Shown: one piece after another, positions 1 to 12,300 of the stretch
How positions within the stretch are numbered: the first letter of the stretch is position 1
How the letters are laid out: every line of letters begins with the position of its first letter
NCBI GenBank assembly: GCA_019649035.1
Contig: BMAT01010461.1
Location: forward strand, 11,513 to 51,447
Direction: 5' to 3'
Length of the DNA stretch: 39,935 bases
From: Elysia marginata
Lineage: Eukaryota; Mollusca; Gastropoda; Plakobranchidae
Translations under genes and position numbers: made by a program
Notes under the pieces: generated by a model
What the model was told of the DNA's origin: nothing
Database searches by the model: none
What the model saw: the letters and a program-made list of their open reading frames with translations, nothing else

Positions 1-242
1 CGGTATATAAATTCAATATATTATTATTATTATTATTATTATTATAAAGGCAATAAAAACATACCGATCTTATACTAGTCTTTTCTACTACACAACTGCA
101 CAGATAATGTTCTCTCCCTCACCTGGAACCAGTTCAAATTAACTGGTCACATATTGGAACAATTTTGTATAATTCATCAAGTTTCCTTCAGGTAATAGAA
201 TAGATCTTTATCTGTTCAACTAATTTATTTTACAACCAACAG
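1..242. other. Sequence upstream of first recognised exon
   Basis: It holds a (TTA)n microsatellite at about 20-45 and one copy of a 34-bp direct repeat (51-84, again at 821-854). I see no exon with a convincing start codon. The ATG at about 107 runs into TAA within a dozen codons and has no good donor. The initiating exon is probably upstream of the window. Confidence 0.6.
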
Positions 243-351
243 AATTCAATACAACTTGGGAGCTTAGATGCCACAGATGTTCTTGGCTCATCACTCCACA
301 AAGAAGCAATTCATGGAAGCCGTCGAGCTCTTAAAAAAGTTCTACTCTCGG
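243..351 (+). CDS. TEX14: TEX14-like exon 1 of the visible set
   Basis: The acceptor is AACAG and the donor GTAGGT. It starts in phase 0 and ends with one base of the next codon. It encodes residues 1-36, including IQLGSLDATDVLGSSLHKEA, matching the extreme N-terminal part of TEX14 just before the first ankyrin repeat. Only a few residues should therefore be missing upstream. Confidence 0.85.
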
Positions 352-3300
352 GTAGGTTAAAATTTGTTCTTAAAAACCTCCAAACTGCTTAACTTAAGTC
401 TGGATATACGAGGAGGTGCTGTGTTAAATTTTATGCTCTTTCAATATCTCTTTTGTAAAAAAGAGAAAAGAAATTATGTGAAAACCCATATTGTAAATGT
501 GCTGTTTTGTACAAGCATTAAGCTAAATTGGCGTACTTTCATCCAAAATTTTTAATTTAATTTTTGTAATATTTATTCTCTGTCTTACTTTTCTCCAAAG
601 CTATTTGTGTAGACTACCCCAACAACAAAGGACAAACTCCATTATTTTGTGCTTGTGCTTGTGACAATGAAGCAAATGCTTTACTCTTGTTGCAATATGG
701 AGCAAACCCCAATGAGTAAGTGTGTTATTATCATTATGTCCACCATTCTGTAGTATCATTTCAAGTTACACCTAAGCCCCTCCTCTAAAAAAATATTAGA
801 CAAATCTGAATGCCCCTTGACAATAAAAACATACCGATCTTATACTAGTCTTTTATTTACAAATAGAGTATCTTGCATGACAGCTGACATTTGTAATGTT
901 AGCTTTTGAATTAGAAATTGTACATCAAAATAGAATAAACAGCAAAAAGCCTTGAACGGGTTAGTTGATCGATTTCAACAAGGTGGGTTTTTTTTAAGCA
1001 AAAAATGGATATTAATCTACTACTTTCAGCAAGCCTTTTGTTGTAAATTAAGACTGCTGACCTTTTTTAGAACTGGCCACTCAAGCGGTGTCGAGGTTGA
1101 GATTGGTGCTTTCAGGTTTGAAAAGCTGGCAAAAAGATTTTTTGATTCTTTTTTTCACACTCTTTAGGTCTCTTCTTCCATAGGAAGTGCCAGGAGGGAG
1201 TGACACCGACGCATGCTGCATGCTGTGTTGGAAATGTACGACTACTAGGCAAGCTGATTGAAGCTGGTGGGGATTTGCGCTTGCATGACAATGATGGTTA
1301 CAGCGTCAGAGACTGGGCTCTGCAGAACCCTGACCCCAAGCAAAGAGCTAAAATGCTACAATTTCTCAATAAGACGCATATATATGCGATGGCCTACATC
1401 GGTGATGCTGCAAGTGCTGACCATTTCACAACAAAATATGCAGGGAGGTGAGATAGGTTCTGAAGTATATGTATGCTTAAAAGTGAAGGTAGTAGTAGTA
1501 TCGTATGGCTACACCTCCAGATTATGTTTGAAGTGAAAGTAGGAATCAATGTAACGGTAATATATGCAAAGAAATAAAGTGTGCTTTCCCCAGAATAAAA
1601 TAGGAGAGCTGATTTTTCAAAATAAATATGGAGGAGAGGTTGGGTCTTTTTAATTAAACATTAAGTGTGAAAAGACCTCTGGCACATGCCAAGTTCCCAG
1701 ATGTGGGATTTTATTTTTATGTGATGACCTCCAACTGAACCATTTATAAGAAAATATGATTGCTGCTGGGCCTGCTATTTGTCTGAAGAATAACATTCCC
1801 CCATAAGCCTACAGTAAGGTTTAAAATAAAGTTTAAAATTTGAATTTGGAAACTTTGAGTTTGTTAATGTGGGGTTAAGTATATAGCTCAGTGTAAATTG
1901 TGTTGGTTAGTTTATAATGTGTTCATTTTTATCTGACTGCATTTCAAAATCAGAGGCCCTGGCCTTTTGATTTATTATTGTAGATTTCAAATTATTAAAG
2001 TAAAACTTATTATGTCTTGGAATTTTTCCTTTGCCCTAAAAACTTTGGATGTATGAAATTTAAAGGCATAAACAATATAAAATTTATAAGACTGATAGAT
2101 ACTTGGGGCCCCTAAAAAGTATTAACAAGAAAGTACAGTACCAGAATTATGAAACCCTTTGTATTAAACAAGATTACATACAACAGCAACAGGAATGATG
2201 TCTTCCCAAAATTCACCCCTTTTAATAACACCTATTAAGCATCATTCAAGACACCAATCCACCAGAAGGCACATCTTACAAAAGAACAAACCAGGCATGG
2301 CGGTTTTAGAATAAAATAGCAAGAAGAGGGAGGTAAGGTGGAACATTTGACTAATCCAACTAAAACATGTATGAGATTAAAAAAATTTATACTTCAACCT
2401 TTTGTTTTGTTTTGCCTTTGTATAAAGAGGTAACAAACAAACATCTTTGATGGAACTCATGAAGATGCGTACTGGCAGTGATTCCACTTTTGAAAATCTT
2501 AAGAGAGTCCAGAGCATGGGGTTTGGCAAGGTGAGCAAATTTTATCTTCTCTGTACCATGGCATTCTAGAGATGCATCTTTTAGGACGATTTGTAGGTGT
2601 ATATATTTGAAAAAACGAGTATAGCTAACTATCTGCCCTTATTATCTAGCATACCTTTTGAACTCTAAAACTGATGAAGGATCAGCTGTAATCATAGCTC
2701 TCTGAAGATAAGTCACTGAAAACCTTAAAGACATGAGAATTTTCGATAAGAGAAAGCCAGGACTTGATCCCTGAACCTTGTAATCTGAACACTCTTAGTT
2801 CCTGACACTTCACAAAAGAAGAGGATGCAGGCTTTTGTTTATGAAGCATGCTAATCTATTTCATGGTCGCAATTTAAGAAAAGTTAATTTTGTTGAACAA
2901 ATTTTTCCTGGTTCTTAGATTGAGACAAAGATTCCTTGCACATTTTAGATGTTTAGTGGGGTTTTTTGTTGTTGTTGGTAGATTCATTGACTCTTGAGTG
3001 CAGCATTTTTGAAACAACAAGTGAATTTTAATAGTATGCAATTTGACCATGCAATTTTACAGGTGTACCTCGGAGGAGATTTTTCTGGAGGTATTATTTC
3101 TGTGGTGCCTCTTGTCAATGAGAGTATGCTTGCACCAACTGAAAGTAGATACTTTGAGAGTGGCTTTGGAACTTATATTGAGCAGTAAGTCTTTAGCATA
3201 AGTTTGTTAAAAAAATGATGTTTATCTCATGCGCTGCCAGTACAAAGTTTACGCATTAAGACCTTTGTAAACATGAGTAAACATGAGTTGGTCTTAGGAC

Positions 3301-6300
3301 TTGTTGGTTAATTATTTTTTAAGAAGCATATTGCAGGTTTTTTTTTAGGATAACACTGAAATTCTAGCATATTCATAAGTATATCTCTTTTCTTGATTGT
3401 GTGTGTGTGTTTTTTTAATTAACTATTAATGAAAATATCTGACTTTTTTAGCTCAATCATAAAATGTTTTTAATCAGCACAAAAGTATTCTGGCATGGTC
3501 AAGCTTGTCTTTCAGTTTTAAGGGCAGCAATTGAAATACACCTCTATGCCTACAGGAGTGAGGTAAATCAACAGGCATTTTGACAATGGCTGCCAAGTCC
3601 CATTATGTCAGAGGTTAATCTTTTTTTTTGAAGGGGGAGGGAGGTGGAAGGCTTGTTTATGATTTTGTACTTATACATTGTATATCTGTCCTATTTAATT
3701 CCAGGAAAAGGTGTCTAAAAAATTGACCAGTTTTATTTTTTAATGGTTAAGTGTTTTTCTCTTTTGTGTCCAGAATGAAATGGATTCACATGGAGGTGAG
3801 TGTGAAGAAAGTAAGATCTAATGTTGAGCCAGAGGAAGGGATTGACAACATAATAGCAGAGGCAGAATTTCTTGGGTAAGAAATATCTTTGACCAGTGAT
3901 TTTCACAAACTTTAAAAAACTTTCTACCTAGGGCCTGCCGCTGGACTCCAGACTCTTACTGGTTTCAGCTGAATATACTTGGACCCAATCTCAGTCTTGA
4001 ATTATGTTAATTAATATCTTAAATTGTTTTCTCTTAATTACCATAATATACACTAGGAAACAAATTGATTTCCATGAGTTGCAAAAAAACTTGTAACCTT
4101 TTTCACTTCCACTCACCATCATTACCTTTACATAGTTTAACTTTAAGCTTTTCTTTGCTTCACAACATGATATGATACTGGCAGATACAGTTTTATTTGA
4201 AAGTGGATGCATTGTCTTTGTATTAGAATCAAAATGTCAACTTTGTCCTTTTTATATGAAATTTAAGTAGTTTGCTTTATGTAAGAGTGTGTCTTCTGCA
4301 CTTAATTGTACCCTTTGTGCTTTAACCCATAGAAAACTGAGGCATCCAAATATTGTATTGCTGATGGGTATCTGCCAGTCCACTTCCCTGGAAGACATGT
4401 GGCTTATCTTTGAATCTTTTGAAGAAGCGACACTTCACAACTTTCTTCACCATTCTGTAGGTCTTATATTTACAACATTGAATAAAAACAAATTTAATCA
4501 TGATATTTAAAGTAGTTATATTAATTTATTTGACACCCCCCCACACCACACACACACACATTTTTTAAGATTGAAGTAAACATGTCATTGTGACCATTTG
4601 AAAATGTTAAATTCAAGATTCAAACATTTTTCAATGTAATGAAAGCAACTCCACCCAAACTTTTGGCTTTTTTCCAAATTTTAAATGTCAATGAACAATT
4701 TTTCCACTTTTTCTTACAGAGTAATTCCAAGTCAGCAAAAATGTGATATTTGTTCAGAGAATTGTGTAATCATTTTAAGGCGTTGTTAATGTTTGGATTG
4801 TGTCATGACATTGAAATTGATTTTAAAAGGGTTAAAGAAAAATGAATAAATTAAAATCATAATGTTAGATGAATTTTGCTTTGACAGACTTGACTATTGT
4901 CTAAAACTTTTTTGTTTATTTACAGAAATCCAAACTTGATGTTAATCGCAAACAGTGCATCATAAGTCAAATATGCAATGCAATGGAATTCATCCACAAC
5001 CAGAACCTTATACATTGTGGACTGTCTTCTATGGCCATTTACCTTGTATCACCGCACATTGCAAAAGTTGGAAATTTTGAGTTCATGGTTGAAAGGTGAA
5101 GATTGAAATACAAGAGGAAAAGATTAAAACATTGTTAGATTAGGAAAAAAAATAAATGAGTTATGTTTGGCAGAAGAAAAAACATCAATTATCACATTAA
5201 AGTTATTGAGAAAAAAACTTTAAATGCAATGAATAAGACCACTTCAATTACATAAGAGTCACTGGAAATAAAGAGGACAGGTTGGAAACAGAAGCAAGAC
5301 AGAGGATGGGAGTGGGATAGAAAAATAGGGAAAGAGAGTAAGGTGCAGTCGTAGCAGATAAGAATATCCCTATGTGACTAAAAATTACCCCGTTGTTGTC
5401 AGATCAGGGTTTTTAAGTGAAGCAGAGTTCTGGACTGTAGGTGTGAAGGAAGACAACATTCTGGAAGTAGAAACAGCGACAAAATAAATCTTTAAAAAAG
5501 AAAATGACACTTAAAAATTGATACAGTCGAAAAAGTAAAGTTTTAAGGACAGAGTTAAATATAGAATGCGTCAAAAAAAAGGAAAGAGAAATTAGATTTT
5601 GATAGAGACCAGAAAAGCCTTTTGAATGAGTGATTGCAATGACTGTACCCAGAGTTAAAGAAGAGTAAGAGGCACAGAGAGAAAAGAAGATGTATGAAGG
5701 TGTCAAATCATTTGCCAAAGTCAATTCTGCACTTTTTTAATCATATAGGTTTAAATTTTTGTACATAATCTCAAACCATAAAGCTACTTTTGTGGAAAAT
5801 TCCAAGTTTACATAATGTGATATGTATGCATAGTGCATCTTGTCATCAACAAATTTTGGTCTAAGTAAAAACCTGGCTCTGTTTTAAAATTAAGTTTGAA
5901 ACAGAGAGCTGTGATAAAATTTTTTAATTGGAGAAAAATGTTGACCAATGCAAAGCTATACAATACTGAAAGCAGTAAATTTATATAGTGAGACTTAGGA
6001 AAAGGACAGAACAGGGAGACGATAGGCCTAATGCTTGAAAAAAATTTCTTTCACTTCAGTAAAAGTGGGCATGATCAACAATTTTTTTCGTCGACATCAC
6101 ACTCACAACACCAAACTTGCATAGATATGATTTATGCTAGTGGGAGGGTAGGAGGGGGGGGGGGGAGGAGTTAGCACTTGGATGTTAGTGCTAAGTTAGG
6201 GATATCATTACAAATATTCTTGGGTACAGAGAAGTCTCAGATTGCTGTCACCTGAACTGAAGTGCCAAAGATGAATAAATAGATGTTGGCACAATATGAA

Positions 6301-9300
6301 CAAGAGTGCAAAGTGTTCTCTGTCAGTTAGTAACTGAAGATGAATCCAGAGTTCATTATTATGACTTTGTATCAAAACGACAGTCAATGTAGTACAGGAC
6401 TAAGGCTTCCGCATCCACACAAATAAATTATGCTAACCATATTCTGGGACTAGAAGAATTTCTCCAACAAAGGAAAGGTAAACTACCATTATCAATTCAA
6501 CTAGACGTACAAACACTAGAGAAGCTTTATTGAAGAAAGCCACCATTGTCTAGTATGAAAACTCTTGTTCCCACACTATCATCTTTGAATCACTTGTGAC
6601 TTCAGAGCCTATCATCTCCCTCCCCCCTTCCAGTACAGCACAGACCTTGCTCCAAATATTCCCTTTTTCCCAAGCTCAATGAGTATCTGAAAGGAGACAT
6701 TGAAAATGTTGATGAAATGAACTGTGAGGTGTAACTCTTAGTGTCGAGACAAGGATACTAGATTTTTTGCAGACAACACTTACCAAATTGTGCAACGAGT
6801 GAGGCTCTGCATTGAAGGGAATGAAATGATATTGCATCATCTCCAAGAAAGAGTATGTCCCATGCATGTTTCATGTATTTAGCTGAATTATTGACAAAGA
6901 TTGGCCTTGGAGGCAATATGCTTCAATATTCTCTCATAGTTACCTGTTCAGCAGGTACAGTCGGACCCGCGAAATCGGGAAACGCGAAATAGGGAATTTC
7001 TGTGAAATCGGGAAAAATGCCAGGGAACGGAATTTTTTCTATCTTAAGTCATCGTGAAATCGGGAAATTTTACCAGCCTAATCGGGAAAAAAATCCGTAA
7101 ATGACTGTCAATATCAAGTGTTGACGGCATGTTATTTGCGGTCTAGACATAGGGAAAGCGCATCACTCAGGCGTTATGAATGAATTAGCACACAGGTAAT
7201 CGATAAATGTTTGCTCTGTGCTTAGGCGACGTTTAGCAAGATGCTTGGGAGGGGCGTCGAGAAGTCTTAACTGCCACGCGACGGTCTCACGGGTCAGTTC
7301 ATTCCAGGTAGACATTGGTCAAGCTGTGTTTGATCTAATGGGTAATCTGGCAGATGGTAGACACGCGCCAGACATGGTGCAAACAAAGTGGGTTTTTAAG
7401 AAAGAGCACTATTTTCTGTGTTTGTTCTTATTCTTTTTCTTACTCACAAACACTTTCTCTCCATCTATCTAAGACCCCCCCTCTCTCTCTTTCCACCTTA
7501 CACCCACAAACACTCTTCCTTCTCTCCTCCGTCTTTTAACTTCTCTCTCTCTCTCTCTGACTATGTCTCCATCTCTTCCTTTCCTCTCTCTCTTACTTAC
7601 TCTGTCTGTCTGTCTCTGTTCTCTCTCTCTCTGCCTGAGTTTTACATTTATTTCCACGAGAGGTCCAATTTTTAGTAAAAAATGCAAAGACCCGGATAAT
7701 CGGGAAAACCCGGATAATCGGGAACAGATGCCTTCTCCCGAAATTTCCTGATTAAGCAAGTCCGACTGTATTAAGGCTTCACCCAAAAGACAGATAATTC
7801 AGAGTTTTGGAGAAGATAGACTAAGACCGCCAAGAAGATAGAAACGTAAAGGAAAGGAGGATAGGATTGGCATTGCTGTTAATGTATGAAAGATACCAAA
7901 CTGCCTAAATATTTTTTTATTTTACAATATCAGACTCAATTTTTTTCCTTTCAAAATTTAATCTCTTGATTGGCAAATCAATTTTGCCGTATGTGCTCAG
8001 CGATGAAAGCAGTATATAGATAAATATCTTATATTGCATTTAGCCTCCAGCTGAACATGCAAAAATTAGACAACATAATAAAGAGATAAAAACCCAAATG
8101 ATGTTGTGCAATAAAGGATCTTTTTGATGCTATTGATTCACAGTATCAAAGCGGATTTGGGCAAAGCCAGTCGGGTATCCAGTGTATCCCATGGAAGGTT
8201 ATTGTTTAACTGGATGGCCCCTGAACTGATGAGGGAGGAAGCACCCCATTTCAGCTCAGACATTTACAGTTTTTGCTGCATCATGTGGGAACTGTTTGCA
8301 GGTAAAATAACAGGTTATCTTTTTTTAACATGAATTTCAGGTTATTTTTTTTTTCACATAAATTTATGTAAACACCTTTGTCCATCCCAAAGGAATTTTT
8401 TTAGTTAAATCACATTATGTATCACAGACTGAGTCATAGAGGAAAAAAATATAGACTCTCTCTTCCCCTCAATTGTTTTTTTTTTTTTTTTGCTGCACCA
8501 TGTGGGAACTGTTTGCATGTAAAACAGCAGTTTTTTTCATGAGATTCAATAGACACCTTTGTCCATCCCACTGATATTTTTTTGTTGAAACACATTATGT
8601 ATCACAACTGAATCATAGACGAAAAAATATACTCTCTCTTCCTCTCTGTATGTATGTGTGTGTGTCTCTCTCGCCCTATGTTAGTGAGTCTTTCTTCTTC
8701 TCTCTCTGTTTGGGAAATCGTTTTTCACAGTTAGATGTCATTATACTATAATACACCAATTAAAAAAAACCAAAAAGTGTTGGCTCTCTCTCTCTCCTCA
8801 AACCATCTTTCTTTGCTAAGCATGTACCTAATGCCACTGCTTGTTTTCTGCAAACTAATCGATAATGTATCTTACATTGCAATTGACTTTGGATTAGAGA
8901 AATATATATTTTCAATCCTGGCCTCTTTCAAACAAACATGAAATCCCCTTAGACAAGTTAAAAAATTACTCAGCACTTGAACCAAAGCGACCATATATTT
9001 TTTGTTTGTTGTAGCTCTGATAAGCTATTCATTTAGCTCATTTCTTGATGCTCTCATATGTAAAAAATCTACCATAATGTTTTTATTAATCACATGACCT
9101 GAGTTTCAAGACTGACCAAAACTGTTGTATGGAAATTTGCAACAACAAAAAAATTTAAGTGATTTTGATGTCTTTTTTTCTCTTTAATTTGTCTTTTGTG
9201 TTCCTCCATACATTATTTTTTCCAACCAAGGTGAAGCTCCATGGGCTGGATTAAAAGCACAAGATGTTTATAAAAAAGTTGTGGAAGAAAACATCCCACT

Positions 9301-12300
9301 AGATCTCAACTATGCTCGTCTACCAAGCAAATTCAAAGCAATTGTTGGTTATGGGCTTGAGTTGCATGAAGAGGACAGACTGCATAAGTTTTCCTTGATA
9401 AGTGAATGGCTTAGATCAGAAGAAGTAAGCTCTCTATTTTTGGAATCTTTTATAATATGTTTTTTTTTTAAACATAAAATATTAAAAAATAAATTGTTCC
9501 CTTGTGGCACATGTGAAACAATGCTATTCCATCACATGTGTGTTGACCGCAGCCTGTTAAATGATTGCATGGACAAGATGGTTTTGATAAAAAATTACAG
9601 TCCACATTGTTTCAAAATAAGCACAGTGGAAATAATTTAAAGTTTTATAAAGGCAAGATTCATTTTTACTCTTTGGCTTTTTTTTTATTTGAACTTAAAA
9701 TTTGAAATTGGTGAGGTTTCGATTTTCTTAAATCAAAGTTGATATTGAGGCTCATAGAACATTTAACTTCTATTCAGTAGTAGTTTCACTTCTTCAAAGC
9801 ATGTAAGCCTTATGAGAAACAGTCACTGAGCAAAGCTAAGATCCCAAAACGTACATAGAGGTGTCTTTAAACCCATGAACCACTAAGTGTGCTATTATAA
9901 GAAAGGGTTCTGTCAGAGATGAAGGTGCTGGTGATTTTAATAGAAAACAGAATATAGTCTGAGTAAAATGAACAATGAATTTGTGTACTGTTAAAACCCT
10001 CCTAATTAAAATTTTTTACCCATTTTTGAGAGATTTAAATTATTAGATTTCCAATGTAATTCAAAGGCGGTTTGCCATTTTGCATGATATTTGCCATGAC
10101 TTTTTGTTTATTGATTCTGTAACGATATATTGGGGTGGCCCAGGAAAAACATGTCTCTGAAACCGTGTTTTAACTTTTCAGTCCTGATAAAACTTGAGCC
10201 ATTTTTGCACCATTTAAGCCCATGTTTTACAAAAATTTTGATCATCAGATGTTTTTACTTTTGATTTTGCAAGACCACTGAGCTTGAAATGTATGCAGTT
10301 GTCTAATCTTTAAAGAACTTTTTTTTCCTGTTCTTGTTTTATTACCCTGCAACATATAGGAAGCCACATCTTCAGGTTGCAGATGAGATATTTTGATAAC
10401 ACAAAATGCTTTTCTGTTCAGAATGGAATGAGGAACTCAGAAAATGTCAAGAACTGAAAATGTTTAGATTATGGGAGGTGTTATAGGATTTTCCTGGGTT
10501 TTGTCTGATACTGTCCCATAAGCATTGGAGTGCCTGGGTGTTTGTTATAGCTTTTACATTACAAAAATAGTTTTCTTTAGATTAAAATGCTTTGTCTTTG
10601 TTTAACATAAACAGTGACATTGATTTTTTTCTTTGTGTGGGAATATTTTTGCATCAAGAATATATCTGTTGTTTTTTTTCTCAAAGTTACAAATCATCTG
10701 TGGTGCATCAATTTTTTTTTAATGTTGCCGCTTCACTGATATTTAATTCCCAAATGGTCTGAACAAGATTTAATGCAATGCTGAGAAATTTCATAGTACA
10801 TATGACAATAATTCATAGTCAATAAGTTATTAGTAATTGTTACTGAGGCTGGAGCTGACAAGTAATTTTTTTTAGTTTTTTGCTAATCTGGGCTCAGAAT
10901 TTAAAAGCAAACAAAAAATGTTTCTGGGTCTTTTGAGTCTTGTTCCTGCGGGAAGAGAATTTCCTGTTTTATGTTACTGCACAAGCCGTTTGTATAGATA
11001 ACATTGTGTTTTTCCAGATTCCAAAGTTTTACCGCAGTGATACTTTGCTACAGTGGGCAAACAAGTCAAGCAATCATGTGGAGGTGTCTACATCATCCTC
11101 TCCATCTTCCTCCATACTAAGTGTCTCATCCAAGGTTGACACAGCAGTATGTGCAGCTTCAGACTGTGGGACACAAGACAGCGATTCCTGGGTGAAAAGG
11201 TAAAAAACGTTTTTAAAATCAACCCTTTATCTTACAGAACATTGTATGAAAAAGAATGGTATCACTGTTCTATTGCAGCTTACTTGCTTTTCTTTTTATT
11301 TTCTCTTCAGGTATCACATTTCTATCTCTCTTATACTTCCCCAATGTATGTGCATCATTTTATCCCCATAACAGTTTCACACACAACCCGTGTGCTATCC
11401 AAACCTCCAGCATTGCAAATGGGCATTCATCCACTTAACATCCACCTGTAATCATTTTAAACCTGTATTCAATCACTGTACCAGTTTTTTAACTCTTTGA
11501 GATGAAAAGGGAGGGTTGAGAGGAGAGAGAATTAAGGAGAGAGTGAGAGCTGTTGACTTAAATGAAGAAGCTTGCACTTTCATGCAAATTTTGCTTCATT
11601 TTCTATTGAACCTCTATAAGTGGCGGTGGCTCAGATCTTTCATACCATTTGTACTATTTTACCAGGACTGAAATGATATGTGAAGCAACCAATCTGTTGT
11701 GTTCTTTGTTCACAATTTCAAGATTCATATAAAAATATTTGTGTATAATATTTGTTCAAAGTTTCAAGATTTCATATAAAATTTGTATGTAATTTTTGGC
11801 CTAATTTAAGTAACTCCTCCTAACCAGCAGTGATGGCGGAAGGAGAGTAGAACTGTGTGCAGTATGTGTGGTTGAATTAGAGCAGTGTTGAAACTGTGGG
11901 GTTCAAGTTGAAGCTAAATCGACTGACTGTTACAGATGGAGTACACGTGCTAGAGTCTCAAAAGATCTAGAAATCAGGATCGTGGCCTCAAACCTAAGTA
12001 TAGATGTGGAGCTTACATAAATGATAAAGGAGGCAGTGCATATTGTAACATTTGGTGATTGATTCTAGGCTGAGATCCCCAAAATTAGGATAGGTTTGGA
12101 AGGTTGCATATATTTGGACATATGTCTGGATATTTCCCATTGGTAGATGATGAGTGAAGATTTAAAAGAGGACTGCAAAAACAAAATTTTTCTCCCCAAA
12201 CTTACTTATATGCGTTTTGTAACAAGATTTTGCAAATTTTGACATTCCAGTGACAAAGAGCAGCCTCCAAAGAAACCTCCTCGGTCATTTGCTTATGGCT

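Noticed and set aside
107..141. ATG at about 107 as the gene's start codon
   Set aside because: The frame hits TAA within a dozen codons, with no usable donor before it and no similarity to the TEX14 N-terminus.
7418..7786. Long open frames on both strands
   Set aside because: They come from a CT-rich microsatellite inside the Tigger-like element, with Ser/Leu/Phe or Arg/Glu repeats and no motif.
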